Position numbers and translations under genes: made by a program
Notes under the pieces: generated by a model
What the model was told of the DNA's origin: nothing
Databases searched by the model: none
Seen by the model: only the letters and a program-made list of their open reading frames with translations
Assembly (NCBI RefSeq): GCF_963662255.1
Contig: NC_085059.1
Coordinates: 13,859,234-13,923,233, forward strand
DNA length: 64,000 bases
Direction: 5' to 3'
DNA from: Cinclus cinclus
Taxonomy: Eukaryota > Chordata > Aves > Passeriformes > Cinclidae
Shown: one piece after another, positions 12,668 through 24,412 of the stretch
How the letters are laid out: each line of letters opens with the position of its first letter
How positions within the stretch are numbered: position 1 is the stretch's first letter

Positions 12668-12675
12668 TATATAAG
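12668..12675 (+). promoter_or_regulatory. LTR TATA box
   Basis: TATATAAG inside the solo LTR. Transcription would start about 25-30 bp downstream, near 12700, and define the U3/R border. The assignment rests on its position relative to the LTR ends and the polyadenylation signal. Confidence 0.7.
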
Positions 12676-12925
12676 AATCTATGCACTGGGGAGAGATTCA
12701 CCTTTGCTTTTGTTCCTGCTGTCTCACTTTTCTTCTCACTGCCATCACCATCGCCCGAAGAAGAGAGGAGCTGCTGCAGCAACATCTGCCCTGGAGATGC
12801 TTCTACCAGGAGCAGCTTCTACCTCTGACTGGGACTTTGCTTCTGTTTGGGACTCTATGCCAAAAACTTTAGCACGGACTTTAACGCTTGTGACTCTTTG
12901 CCTTTCAAGACTGATGTGCCTTTGC

Positions 12926-12931
12926 AATAAA
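12926..12931 (+). terminator. LTR polyadenylation signal
   Basis: A canonical AATAAA within TTGCAATAAACAAC, 59 bp before the LTR end. This is the expected place for cleavage at the R/U5 border around 12945. Confidence 0.75.
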
Positions 12932-12990
12932 CAACTTTATAACAACTATTAGCTGCTCAGCTCTTTAAAGAAAACAACCACAACCCGACA

Positions 12991-12996
12991 CTTCAG
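12991..12996 (+). repeat. Target-site duplication, right copy (CTTCAG)
   Basis: Exact repeat of 12202-12207, immediately after the CCCGACA end of the LTR. Confidence 0.85.
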
Positions 12997-15792
12997 CAGA
13001 TTGTGTGGGACACTCGGAGTCGCTGGGGTTTTGGTTCTCACAATCAGCATTCAATGAGACCTTTGGCCCTCATGGTCTTCCTTTAGCAGCAGCTGTAGGG
13101 AACATTTACTGAGGATGCTCCACATCTCCAGTGCTGGCAGGAGGTGGAATCTGGAGGTGGTTTCAAGCTGCAGCCTCACCCTGTGAGGGTCAGGGTACCA
13201 CGCATCAATTCAGATTTTATTTAACAAATTTGTTAAGGTTTGCTACAAAACCAACCTACTACTTGCACAAAGGCAGCCTGGAGATAACAAACGGACTTCT
13301 TCACCCAGCTCTGAAGGGTGTGTGAGCACACAAAAAGGCTGTCTGACCTCTAAAGGGAGTATCACTCATGTCATCAAATCTCTGCTGTCACAGCAGGGAA
13401 CTGCACCTCACATGCTGGAATCTTAACATTAGCCTAGCAATATGCCAGATATAAGAACAGTGCCATCATTACTGCAGGATGAGAAAAAAGAAACAAATCT
13501 TTTGAGTTAACAGTCATATTTACAAATAGCCCAGAGCTGGCAAGTTATTGGACTTTCTTGAAACTCCTTTGAATTCTGAAGCTCATCAAGACTTTGCAGC
13601 TGGAGTGGGAGTAGATAAATCAGCCCAGACACTATGGGAAGAAAACTCAACAGGGTGAGACAACAGACATCTAACTACAGCTGGCAGAAACTATTTACAC
13701 CCACTTCATAGAGTCACCAATTGTTCCAGGGGGCAAAAAGTACTGGAAAAATCATGCATTTAAGGCACCCAGGGCAAGAGACAAGTTGCTAAAATAATGG
13801 TTTTTATAGATGGTGCTTACAGTGAATACACAGTTACCTGTTTGCATCCATATATTCAAATACTGATTTTCAGATTACAAGACCCACGTATTAATGTGGT
13901 TTGATCAGCAGTTTTACACTGCTCAGCCACGGCTGCTTTCACTATCTGCCACCCATCTGTACTGTTGGTATGCTTGGCTCTTTTACAGTGTTGATCATGT
14001 CTGATTTAACATGCCAGGTTACATTAACAACTCGGAAACCCAAATGGCCACAAAAGTCCTGGAAAAGCAGTTGGGCTGCTTTGCTGTTGTTAGACATTAT
14101 ATTCCTCTCCTCATTGTCACTAAATCCAACGGGGAGAGACCATTAGCCACCAAACACCCCAGGGCATCACAGCAGTCCACAAAGCTGATATTTTCTGCCA
14201 GCCCGCCAGCAGCTCTAAAATGTGCAGAGCTTGTCAGGTTTCTGGGCACTCCTTCTCGCCCCAGTTAGTCACACCAGTGACTTCTCTGTACAAGGAATTA
14301 GGAAGAGTGGAAACAAAGAGCTTTTCCTCTGACTTCCAATTTAATGAAAGGCTTAAAAGTACAGTGAATTCTGAGAATGTAATCTTTGGGGCTCTTATGA
14401 AGAGCAATGAAAATAATAAGAAAATCTAATGTTTCCCATACAAGTAAATTTCTTCAATTCTTACAAGTCTTAGCCTTTTTGGTGGACAAAACTTAAACCA
14501 GAGGTAGATCAGAGTCTTGTCAGCCTGCTATAAGATTAAATAGTCTATTAATCAAAAATCAGATCAACAGCACTTTGTTAAAACTAATTATGTAAGGAAA
14601 GCCAGCTTATTGTTGCATAGCCAAAATACTGGATATAATTTTTTTTATTATTATTCGTTGCACCATTTTCGACCAAATGTTTTGGCAGCTTAATTAGAGG
14701 CAGGTGGTGCCATTGCCATAATTACATAGAATTCCTCATATTTTGTCATCATACTTATTAGAGCCCTTGATTCAGGATGAAAGGGAAGCATCTTGGCCAA
14801 CCAAATATTGCAGCAGTTTTTATGGGAAATGCAATGCACCTTTACATGAGAGCTGCCTTGCTTAGAGGATGCCAAATATTCATTTCACTTGTGCCTTCTC
14901 TGCCTTTTCCAGTAGGAAACAGTTAAATGAGACTGAAAGCTCTCAACCCCAAATGAAACCCAAAGTCACTGCAGTCAATGGCAGCATTCCCATTGACTTA
15001 ATTGGGACCAAAACCCAGCTGGCTTTCCTTAGCAGGGTAAGACTGATTTATAAAGGATGAATATGGGACAAGTCCACAAATATAACTGAGATCAGAACTT
15101 GGCTCATTAATCTCTTGGGAGTTGGGCTGGCTGTGGCCAGGGAAAGCAGAGCTCAGGATCACAGCCCTCAGCCCACTCAGTTCCAAAAGGGGATGATGCT
15201 TTTTTTCACATGGTCCTGATAAGGTTTATGCTGAGGCTGTAAAGAGAGTGGCCATGTTCAGTTCAAGGTCACAGAGTCAACGATTTGTTTTTTCCCTACA
15301 CCTCTGAAAAAAACTGATAAAGCTTCAACTGCTATTGCCACATTCACAGATCTCTCCAGTTAGAACAGTCCTGAGACTTGGATTGCACCAGCTGGCACAA
15401 AGGAGGAATTCAAATCTCATGCCAGGCACAAGGCTGATTTTTCAGAGGACAGAGCACTTGTAAATGGCAAAGTTAAAGTCTGTGCATCCCTGGGAGTCAA
15501 ATGACCTCTCAGCCTTGGATGGTCCTTCTGGGCCAGGGAAATTGTGTCATGACACATGAAGGAGTGGTTCAATCTGTATCACATCACAGTTTTCAGCACC
15601 CCAGATTCAACTTCATTCAAAGTCCCAGGTTAACAACCCAGACTAACACTTCTGAACACAAAGCATGCACCACAGCTGAGCTTCACTGAAATGGAGCTAA
15701 AAGATAATCCATATCTGCATTTTTAACACCTTTGTCCCCTTTCCCATTTCTACTATCTTATTTTTTCCAACCACAAATTATTTTGTGATTGT
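12997..15792. other. Non-coding stretch, includes a conserved-looking block
   Basis: Unique AT-rich sequence with no credible gene; the longest frame is 85 codons. The part at about 14655-14870 keeps a TAATTAGAG homeodomain-type string, a CAGGTG E-box and a long run of uninterrupted complex sequence, and looks like a candidate conserved element. No retroposon was recognised. Confidence 0.5.
14655..14870. promoter_or_regulatory. Candidate conserved non-coding element
   Basis: A dense, non-repetitive stretch containing GCTTAATTAGAGGCAGGTGG and CATAATTACATAG. It combines homeodomain cores with an E-box and lacks repeat or coding character. The 61-codon minus frame inside it has no domain. The call rests on appearance only. 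Confidence 0.25.
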
Positions 15793-15818
15793 GCCCCTTA
15801 GAGTGAGCTCTAAGGGGC
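15793..15818. repeat. Perfect 11-bp inverted repeat with 4-base loop
   Basis: The arms GCCCCTTAGAG (15793-15803) and CTCTAAGGGGC (15808-15818) are exact reverse complements around the loop TGAG. A transcript from either strand would form a stable hairpin. The stem is too short for a microRNA precursor, and no U run or gene end makes it a terminator. The function is unknown. Confidence 0.9.
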
Positions 15819-18800
15819 TCTCTGTGTAGCTTTTGTGTGGAGCTCCCTCTGATCTGGATATGATGCTTCCAGCATTAGAGAGCTATTAATCAAAATCAGT
15901 GCTACAGAATGTAAACAATGAAGTTCTTTAAGAACGACATTTCCCTTAAGCCTTCTCATTTATCCCTGAGATCTTACACTGCCTGTTCAAAGTTAGTGAC
16001 ATGACCCAAGTTCCCATCTGTGCTGGCCAATTTCTTGTTGATCTTAAAGGTTTTAGACAACTCAACCCATGCAGCTCTTCTACAGGGGATGGGGCCAAGA
16101 CAACATATCTCAAATTCACTGGGGGAAAACACCCAATCTGCCATGATTTGTTGGCAATTTGGGAATCAGTTTGAGGAAATCAGTGCTGTACTTTCCTCTG
16201 CGTTGAATTTGGAGCCCACACCCAACGTAGGTAAGAGAGACATAAGCAGCAGCTTGAGTGGTATTTAGATTCTCCCATCTCAGGCTTTTTCTGATTCTGT
16301 TGGTGCAGAACTGATGGAAGCTCAGCTTCTATCAGCAAGATCAGCGTTTTCCCAGCTCGGCTGGGCACAGGGCAGTCTTGAAGAATTGTGAATAAATTCC
16401 AGTGTAATCAATATATTTTGTCCCCTTTCTAATGCATGCAACAGTTTTAAACCATTGTGGCTACTGTTATATTTAATGACAACAACCTAGCAGTAATCAC
16501 ATTATAGCTGTAGTTTCAACAAAATGTTTAAGATGTCACCAAGCCTTATAAGGTGCAATCAACTCAACAGCCTGAGTAAAAGTATTACAGATTATCAGAT
16601 TTTAGGGTGTTTTCTATATACACAGCTAATAAATGCTGAAAACTAATAAATCCTGAAAGCCAACAATAAATAAAGATTATGAGACTATAAAAGACATTAT
16701 TTAAGAAATTTTTGTAACTAAAAAACATAGCAAGTCTATCCTCACGTAAACAATGAAGCCTGCAACAAAGAAAAAAAAAATCTCCTAAAATAAATCTGTG
16801 GGCTTCTGGGTTTTCAAGAAATAGAACTTGGTGACAGCATTTACCTGAAACGAGTACTCAGCTAAAAAGAAAGCAAGACCAAAGGCTTGAGGCCAAAACT
16901 TGTGTTGTTTTTCTGCACAGGGAGAAGGGATAGAAGGACAGGATTGAGCAGTTGTCAGAATCACAGTTTGTTCTGTATTTCTGCAATTCTGTTTTGGACG
17001 GACTCCAAGCTCCAAATGAAAATACTCTGCCCTACACTATAAGGGAGTTTTAATCTACCCCAAATTTAGCAGCCACAGCATCTCTTCCCCTGTGGCGCTG
17101 AGCATTTAACAGAGCACTGCAGCAGTCATTTCTGTCTTTTCCAAATCTGCCACACTGCAGGGGAAATCTCCATGTTTCGTTTTTATTATTCCCCAAATGA
17201 AACACAGGGAAGCTTCCCCAAGGGAGAACTCACCGCTCGGTCCTGTGAGCTGGCTGGTTGAGCTGAGAAGGGGCAAAACCAGAGTGAAGACTCCAGCAGG
17301 AGCAGCAGTGCCCGTGGAAGGTCAGCCCAGACACTGGCACAGCTCCACTGGCTCGGGTGCTGTGCTGGGGCCAGGCTGGCTCAGGTGCTCCCAAGCTGCT
17401 GTCTGTGGATCCAGCCCAGGCAGTGAACTCTTCCCTCTCTATAAACACACAGATGAACGCCTCCAGCCAGAGCAGCCACGATGGGAAATGGGCAAAGCAA
17501 GCTTTGGGAACTGGAACCGAGTGGAAAGGAGACTGTGACTCCTTTAATTTCTTGTGAAGGGAGAAAGGAACTGTGGGTACTTAGCACAGTCACAGCTGGA
17601 TGGCATTCCTCACTACAGCATTTTGCTTACCTTAATTATCCAGACTTTTTCCATTTAAATTAAAGGTGTTTCCTGGAAATGAAAGACGCAGCTCAAGATT
17701 TGTTTGTAGATTTAAAATTATGACAGTCATAGCCAACATAGTGTAACAGATCAGAAACGCTCCACATAAAGCTCTCAGCTTGTTTGGACAACTGTATGCT
17801 TAAAATATTGTGAATTTGTCTGTAACTGACAGAGAATCCAGTCCCTCTGAGACTTTGATCAGCTCCCCTAGGATAGCATATCTCTATATTCTTACATGGG
17901 ACACTTTCCAGATATAAGTAATTTTTTATCAACAGGCACTTGGAAGCCCAGCCAGCAATGGGGCTGACTTCCCTCATGGGAGAGTCAGAAGCAAAAGCAA
18001 ACATTATGCCTAGCTCCATGACACACCCAAGTGAACCAGGATGTTCATTATCCCTCTGGCCACTGAGGTTAGGAACACGGCACTTCCTGAAAAAGCCCAG
18101 TTCACATGTCAGTGAAAGTTAGTTGAGACTGATTCTAAATCCATAAATTACTTTAAACAAGAAAGATTTCAATAAAGAAAAGAATTCTTGGCCAAATCAC
18201 ATCTTGCTTTGCATTCACCAGGACTCAGAGGCTCCAGCTCAGCTCAGCCCTGGGTCTTCAGTCCCTGCTTGAACTAGAGGAGCACCTGCCTCCAGCTCTC
18301 TCCCACCACTTGCAACTTATTGACTTATTTCTATTTCTGATTTTTAGCAACTCCTGTAACGCTCTATGAAATATCCGGTTTCCCCTGGCCATTATAATAC
18401 CTACACTGTGTAAGGTTGGATGGAAAGTGTTTTGATCTAAAAACCAATCGAAGCAAAACAATGCCTGTCAGTTTTATTCACTCCATGTTTTAAAGGACTA
18501 GAGAGGCCAAAGCAGGTATTGCTTCAGCAATTCTTATTTCTCCCTTGCCAGCTTGAAGAAAATCGATCACTGCCACTCCACAGGTGTGCTGTGGGTAGGG
18601 CATGGTAGATACTCCATTAATTAATGCAATGTTCTTATCATTAGTATTCAACCTTTGATCATTCCCCATTGCCTTTTATGCTGTTTGATTCAAACTCCAG
18701 GTCAGTGACACCAAAGAGCCCAGGCTTTTCCTTGATGAAGGCTTTGTCACAATTGTGGCTCTTTGCTCATGGCTCCCCAAGCCTGGTGTAACCGGGAATG

Positions 18801-20839
18801 TGTTTGATTATCAGTGAAGGTTATTTCTGATCCTGCTGCTGCAAGTGGTGCTTGAAACAACCAAGGGGGGGAAGATCTTCACAGTGTGCTCAGTCCTGGG
18901 GTTCCACTGTGCCATTCAAGTCAAAATGAATTAAGGCCATCCTTGACAATCTCTGTTTTTTTCTAATAATTTTCACTGCTGCTATCCTGGTCCAGTGCTT
19001 CTTGACACAGTTAATAGAAGTTCACAGGACAAAAGTGCCCACGAGACAGGAGGGGTTCAGAGTCAGCTGCTTGTTGGATAACCAGCTCAGACCTGGCTGT
19101 GACAGAGTAAGCTCCTTTCCACAGCAGGTTGGTGTGGGGAGATGGGAAAGCTTCAGAGCTTTCTGTGTTTGCTGAACAAGGCTGTTGCTCAGCAGCTCCC
19201 TCAGATTTCAGGGGATGGATATTAGTCCTGCAGCCACAAGCTTGGGGAAACACAGAGTCAACTTTGACAGGGACTGCAGTCCTGAATGTGAAAACCTGGG
19301 TGTCCCTTTACCAGTCCCCCAAGCCCTGTGTCTGCCTCTTTTATACCTCAAAGCCTTCAGCAGCACTTCAAAGGCACTGACCCCACAATCCTTAATCAAG
19401 GAATCAAAAGGAATTTTACTAGATTAAATCAAAAGCAGATTTACAGGATTAAAGACTGTAGGAGCAAGAATTCAGGTTGAAAAGGAGGATCTCTGAAGTA
19501 TTCAACATACAGTAAAGAAATAGTCATCCTTACATATCTGGGATGGGAATTTCTAAGAAGTGTGATGCAGGAAGGCACCCACATCCCACTGAAACTCCTG
19601 GGAGCCTGGCATGTAATTGCATCAGGGCACTTTAAAAATCTCAGTCGTGCTTATTAACTGTCTGTCATAAAATTTAAGCTATATATTTGCCCTTCTGTTT
19701 TACAAGGCAATAACCCAATTAATGTGTGGATAAACTAGGAGGCCAAAGGGAATTGGATTATGTCTGAGGAAAACAGAGGAGCAATTAAAGTATCACTATT
19801 CTAGGAGAGATTGAATTATCATAGTAATGAAAACATTCCCGCCTGTTTGGGAGATGGGGACTAGGTCTCCAGTTTTGTGTCTAGGGATTATAAGCAGCAA
19901 GAGGCCTTTGTAATACTCTATCAATTGATATTTCAGCCATCATTTCATTGCATGTGAGGTGGCCCAGCAGGGAGACTGAAAGAGCAGGGATTTAAAGAGT
20001 AAAGGTTCTTGTAATTCTTTCTGCCCCAAAGCTGCATCTTCCCACCAACCTCAGCCTCCCTCTCACATCAACACCCAGCAGCTGCTGCCCTCCTACTTCC
20101 AAACAGTACTTCAGGTTTGAGTTCAAGTGAATGTTTCAATTAACAGAGAGCAACTTCTACCTGGAGCAATCTCATTAAACAGATGAATCCAACACTGGTC
20201 ATGATTTGCCCTAAAAATGAAAATGGTGCCTCCAGGCATGACTGTCTTATAAACCCACAGAACACTACAACCATTAACCAAAATGCCTTGGAGCAACAGA
20301 ACAGTTTATTTTGCCCAGCCTGCCAAGCTCATGGCAGGCCTGCAGTTCTGGTCCATGGGTTTGTTTGGCTTTACCAAGTGTAAAAGTGCTCACAGTGGTT
20401 ATTGCTGGTTTATGGCTTTCCTTCTCCTGTCATGCCAGTGCCAGGGTCAGGCTCTCAGCCCTGACAGCAATATTGGTGTGCACAATAGTGGAAAATGAGT
20501 TATTACTCAGTGTAACAGGATGGCTCTGAAATCACAGTGATAATGCTTAATCATGTACTCCTCAGACTGTGCTCCCCAGAGTTATAAGGATGCAAAACAG
20601 TGCTGGAAATACATTAGCAGGAGACAGAAGAGCTTCCATCCCTCTCATGGGTTTGTTAAAACTCTGCATTTTGCGTTATCCTTTTTGGCAGTGTGAGTTT
20701 AGTCCTGGGAATACTTCACAAACTGACAAGCTAACGAGTTTTGCCAATGAATAGGATTTCATATTTGAGGCTAGGAGAGGGTTTGTTTTAATTGAGGATT
20801 TTGATAAAGGCATTTCAGTTGTGTGCTGTAAAGTACTTG
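15819..20839. other. Non-coding stretch, no gene recognised
   Basis: Unique sequence with scattered chance frames; the longest are 113 codons at 17197-17538 and 108 codons at 17693-18019. Neither shows a domain or splice-bounded exon pattern. A palindromic homeodomain-like string CATTAATTAATG lies near 18616. Nothing else could be supported. Confidence 0.55.
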
Positions 20840-20955
20840 CTCATACACCAGCGTGGATTATTTGTTTTCTCAACCAGAAAAGTAGTAGCAGAAAATTATT
20901 ACTCATACCCCAACGTGGATTATCTTATTGGTCAACCAGAAAAGTAGTAGTAGTA
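20840..20955. repeat. 62-bp tandem duplication, two diverged copies
   Basis: Copy one begins at 20840 and copy two at 20902. Both share CTCATAC, CGTGGATTAT and CAACCAGAAAAGTAGTAG in the same order. The copies differ by several substitutions, so the duplication is not recent. Confidence 0.85.
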
Positions 20956-22496
20956 TTTCTGATCCCCTTGTGTTAGCAAATCTATAGGAAACATAGAGGG
21001 ACTGGCTGTAAATCATGTGTAAACTAGATGGCAGTAATTTTTGTGTGTGTTTTTTCTTTGCTTGGGACCTTTTGTTTGTCTGGTTTGGGTTTTTAGGTTT
21101 GTACTTGTGTTTTGGTTTTTTTTTTTCAGGTGAAGACAAGCCAAATTTTAAGCCAGGTTGCCTCTGTGCCCTTTTGGGGCAGAATTTTCAATGTCCAGGC
21201 TCAATTTAGCACATTAGGCTGAACATCAAAGCCAGTTTTATGGATTTGCCTACTCAACTGAAAGGCATCAGCACAGCAAAATGAACTTCTAAGACTAAGG
21301 ACAATTTATAGGTGAACAGCAGTCTTGGGGGATGTGACAGATTGGTCCTTACAGCAAAAAGATATATTTTTTCTAAATTAGAAAGTAAGGAAAAACTCTG
21401 ATGTTACAGAAGTCAGGTTGGATGATTTAAATGGCTTAATTCAGTCCCTAAAATATACCACTATAATTTTCAAAGCCAGCAACATGAATACATGCCAGGA
21501 TATTATTTAGTTGCCTGGGTATCTATACCTCTGCCTAGCAAGGTGTACATCAGCCAAGCAATTTTTGGGGTTTTTGCAGAGTTTCAGTGTTCAGGGTCTG
21601 GTTACAAAGTCATTGCCAGATGTCCCCTCTGACTCCCTGGTGTGCCAGGGTCAGAGCAATGGGCTGTCCCATCACAGTTTGGTGATCTGTACCTTTGTGT
21701 TCACACCAGATGGGGTGGGACAGGAGCTCAGCTCAGTCCATCCCCATCCCCACATCCCACTCAGGGCTTCAGTGGCATTAGCTCAACCTGCACTAGCACG
21801 TGTACAAGTAAACTCTGAAATGCAAACTAGACTAGAATGGAGGCAGATTTCTTGCTTAAAATCCAATCTAAATAAGAACTATATATGAATAACACTAAAA
21901 CTCCAAGGCAAACATTCTCACTAAGTCTCCCACAGAATATGATGCGTGTGTCAACAGACTTCCCTATCTGTATGCTGCTGGGAAATGAAACAGGGGCTTC
22001 TTGGGATCCCAAAGCCTTACAGCTGAATGAGTGACAGTCTGCACTTCAAATATTAATAAATCCCCTTCCATATTTTTAGCTCCCCCTTCAAACACTTAAG
22101 CCTATCCTCCTAATCCACACTGATTAACAGCAAAAATGTCTTTAATCACAAGCAACCTAATTGAATTGTTTCAATATCTGTGCCTATAAACTATGAAACA
22201 AGCTAACGTTGCACACACACCAGCACAGTCTTTGAAAAGCAAAGGTGTATTGCCACTTTTCCAGAGAGCTCAGATCTGTTCCCAGGGCAGGATATCTACT
22301 CCACAGATTGTCCTGTTAACTTGTAATATTCACTCAAAAATTAAGACACTTCACTTAACAAATGTTCCTTCTTAACTCTGCTCCCCAGTGTAGGAACCAA
22401 CAGCTGAGAGAGCAGCTCTGAAGCCAGAGGTCCTGCTGCCTGCCTTCCTGCAGCTCTGAATTCAATGGAACTTGTGCTGAGCCAGCTCTGGGCCAA
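20956..22496. other. Non-coding stretch, no gene recognised
   Basis: It includes a T/G-rich patch (about 21040-21130) and otherwise unique sequence. The 125-codon plus frame at 21511-21888 has no recognisable domain. Confidence 0.55.
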
Positions 22497-22604
22497 TTCT
22501 GCCAAAACCAAACCAACTAAAACTAAAAACCAAAACCAAACCAAAAACCACCTTTTCCCTTTGTTTGTGTCTTTATTTGTTTGTTTGGGGAAGGGGGGGG
22601 GGTG
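22497..22604. repeat. A/C-rich run followed by T/G-rich run and a G10 tract
   Basis: The first half is built of CCAAAA and CCAAAC units. The second half has TTTGTTTG units and then ten consecutive G (22593-22602). CCAAAC and GTTTGG strings are complementary, so the two halves could pair imperfectly. It is best read as compound low-complexity DNA. Confidence 0.7.
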
Positions 22605-22957
22605 TGAGGTTAATTTTCAGTTGGTTTAACAGAAAGATTCAGCTCCAGGCAGGGTCCAAAAAGCACCAGATCCAACCCAGCAGAGGTAGAGAGAGCTGAA
22701 GGGAACAGGGCACAGGCCAAGCAATCCTTTCCTGTTTGGCACCAGCGGGTTGGACTCACAGAGAACCTGCCCCTTCCTTTAGTCTGTGGCAAACAAACAG
22801 AGACATCCCAGGCCCTTGCCCTTGTGCCAGTCTTGGTGGACAAACATGGGCTGGTTCTTATTTGAGAGGACTTCCAGTGAACAACTGCAGCTGCTGCCTG
22901 TGCTCAGCACCACAGGTCCTGTGATATTCCAACCGCAGCTTTCTCATCACAGATCCT

Positions 22958-23090
22958 TGTCATGGACTGTTCGGAGTTGGAAGGGAGCCACGAGGATCAT
23001 CAAGTGCAACTCCTCAGTGAATCCATGTGGGAATCACAGCCACCACCTCGGTGTTGTCAGCACCATGTCCTGACCAGCTGCACTCTCATC
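22958..23090 (-). mobile_element. Diverged TguSINE1-like SINE (tRNA-Ile head, CR1 tail)
   Basis: On the minus strand the head (from about 23090 down to 23030) follows tRNA-Ile. GAGTGCAGCTGGTCAG stands for the A-box region, CATGGTGCTGACAAC for the anticodon arm (CGTGGTGCTAATAAC in tRNA-Ile), then an AGGT block and a weak B-box (TGTGATTCCC). The tail (about 23015-22958) follows a CR1 3' end: GGAGTTGCACTTGATGATCC, then CTCCCTTCCAACTC, ending near CCATGACA. A tRNA-Ile/CR1 chimera is the known build of passerine TguSINE1-type elements, which move with CR1 enzymes. Divergence is high and exact ends are approximate. No target-site duplication was found. Confidence 0.75.
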
Positions 23091-24237
23091 CCAGGACCGT
23101 GCCCTGGCTGGCTGCTCTTACAGACAGACACAGCCTGAACTCAGCCCAGCCAGGCCAGCAAACACCAGCACACAGACACCTCTCTGCTCTAGAGCTGCTG
23201 GGTTTGTCCCTCACAGTTAAAGCTGATCTGATCCCGTTGGTTACACCATTTGGGAAGGCTGCAGGGAATGCAGAAACACTGGGAGAAGCCATCTCTGAAG
23301 AGGCCTAACCAGAGCTGGGTGATGGCTATTGAACAGTAAATATAGAAGTTGATTAATTATTGAGCATAGAGAAGCCTTTTTAATGCAAAATGTCCTTATC
23401 AAAATTGAATGTATCACCCACTGCAGCCTAGACATTTGAGCACTTTATCCTGGTTTTAGCCAATCCCAGTTACTACGAGTACATACATTATTCCTAAATA
23501 TCCATCCGGTTTTGGATCCAGTTGCTGCATGAGACCATTACCAGTGCAATTAGCCTGGGCATGTGCACACCAACGCAGACATAAAAGACTGATGCTCATA
23601 GAAGCAGCCAAACAAATTTTCTGCCTCATTTGATTTTAAAGTGTGTAACAGGAAGATATGAAAGGACATTCATTTTTCCTTAAATTGAAGTGTTTTTAAT
23701 CTTCCTTGGAAAGAAAGATTCTTCAGATGCATTCCTTACCTTTTTCTTTGCCTTCTCTCCAACAGCTGCCCCTCTGCTATTTTAACAAGCTCTCAGTCTC
23801 TTAACACTTCATTGCCTTCAAACATTTCTTAACAAGTGTCTAGAGAGAAAACAGGAAGAAGAAAAATTATTATTTTCAATCCAGTCCCTAGTCAAACTCT
23901 TACATTTTAACTGCACTTAAGATGAAATTCATTAGCAAATTATGAGTAAAGACTCAAAGCAGCTTTCTCATAGATGTTTCCCTGCAGTCTGCTAATTGAA
24001 TATAAACATTTGTCCTTTGAAAACACTTTTAAAAAGGCTATTCCTCTACAACAGCAACATTTCTCTTTAAATGGTTAACATTAATAATTCACTAGTACTT
24101 AAGGGATTCCAGCATTTTATTTAATTTTTGAGCTAGAGCTTTGCTTTTATTTTTAAAGGTTTAAGTCAGCCAGCATATAGCTGAGATTATGTTCACATAA
24201 GACTGAGATCATTCTGCAGTTAAGGCCCTTCTAATAG
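23091..24237. other. Non-coding stretch, no gene recognised
   Basis: Unique AT-rich sequence. The frame at 23027-23308 overlaps the end of the SINE and is not a gene. Nothing else is recognisable. Confidence 0.55.
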
Positions 24238-24350
24238 TCAGGAGCTGTAAGTTCAATTCTGCTTCTGGAGTACATGTGAGACCCTGGGGAAGTAATTTAA
24301 TCGGTTTGTTCTCAAAGGCACATTTCCTCCACCTTTTCTATTAGGTGATA
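24238..24350 (+). mobile_element. MIR-like ancient SINE relic
   Basis: GTTCAATTCTGCTTCTGG followed by GTGAGACCCTGGGGAAGTAA and TTTAATC tracks the MIR core (GTTCGAATCC, then GTGTGACCTTGGGCAAGTTA, CTTAACC) in the right order and spacing. CACATTTCCTCC then stands where MIR has CAGTTTCCTCATC. MIR elements are very old in amniotes, so the high divergence is expected. Only part of the element remains. Confidence 0.5.
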
Positions 24351-24375
24351 AATAGAGCTTACCAGAAAACAAGAC

Positions 24376-24412
24376 TTCAAAAAACAAAGCAAAAAACAAC
24401 AACAACAAAAAT
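24376..24412. repeat. (CAA)n low-complexity run
   Basis: An A-rich run with several CAA units beside the MIR-like relic. It is simple-sequence DNA. Confidence 0.65.

Larger units (their letters stand above)
12208..12990 (+). mobile_element. Solo LTR of an endogenous retrovirus (ERVK-like)
   Basis: This 783-bp element starts TGTTGG and ends CCGACA. These termini form an imperfect inverted repeat (TGTTGG against TGTCGG). A perfect 6-bp direct repeat, CTTCAG, flanks it. Inside, a TATA box (TATATAAG, 12668-12675) is followed by a polyadenylation signal (AATAAA, 12926-12931) about 60 bp before the end. That implies U3 of about 480 bp, R of about 250 bp and a short U5. No primer-binding site, internal gene or second LTR follows, so this is the product of recombination between two LTRs. 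The 99-codon frame at 12653-12952 lies across R and is not a gene. The element could act as a plus-strand promoter or polyadenylation site. Its family name cannot be fixed from sequence alone; ERVK-like is inferred from the 6-bp duplication. Confidence 0.87.

Noticed and set aside
12653..12952. 99-codon plus frame within the LTR
   Set aside because: It spans the R region of a solo LTR, overlapping the polyadenylation signal. No retroviral protein is encoded there.
12301..13042. Alternative LTR borders (TGTTAAG to CTCACA)
   Set aside because: No target-site duplication and poorer terminal complementarity than the 12208-12990 borders.
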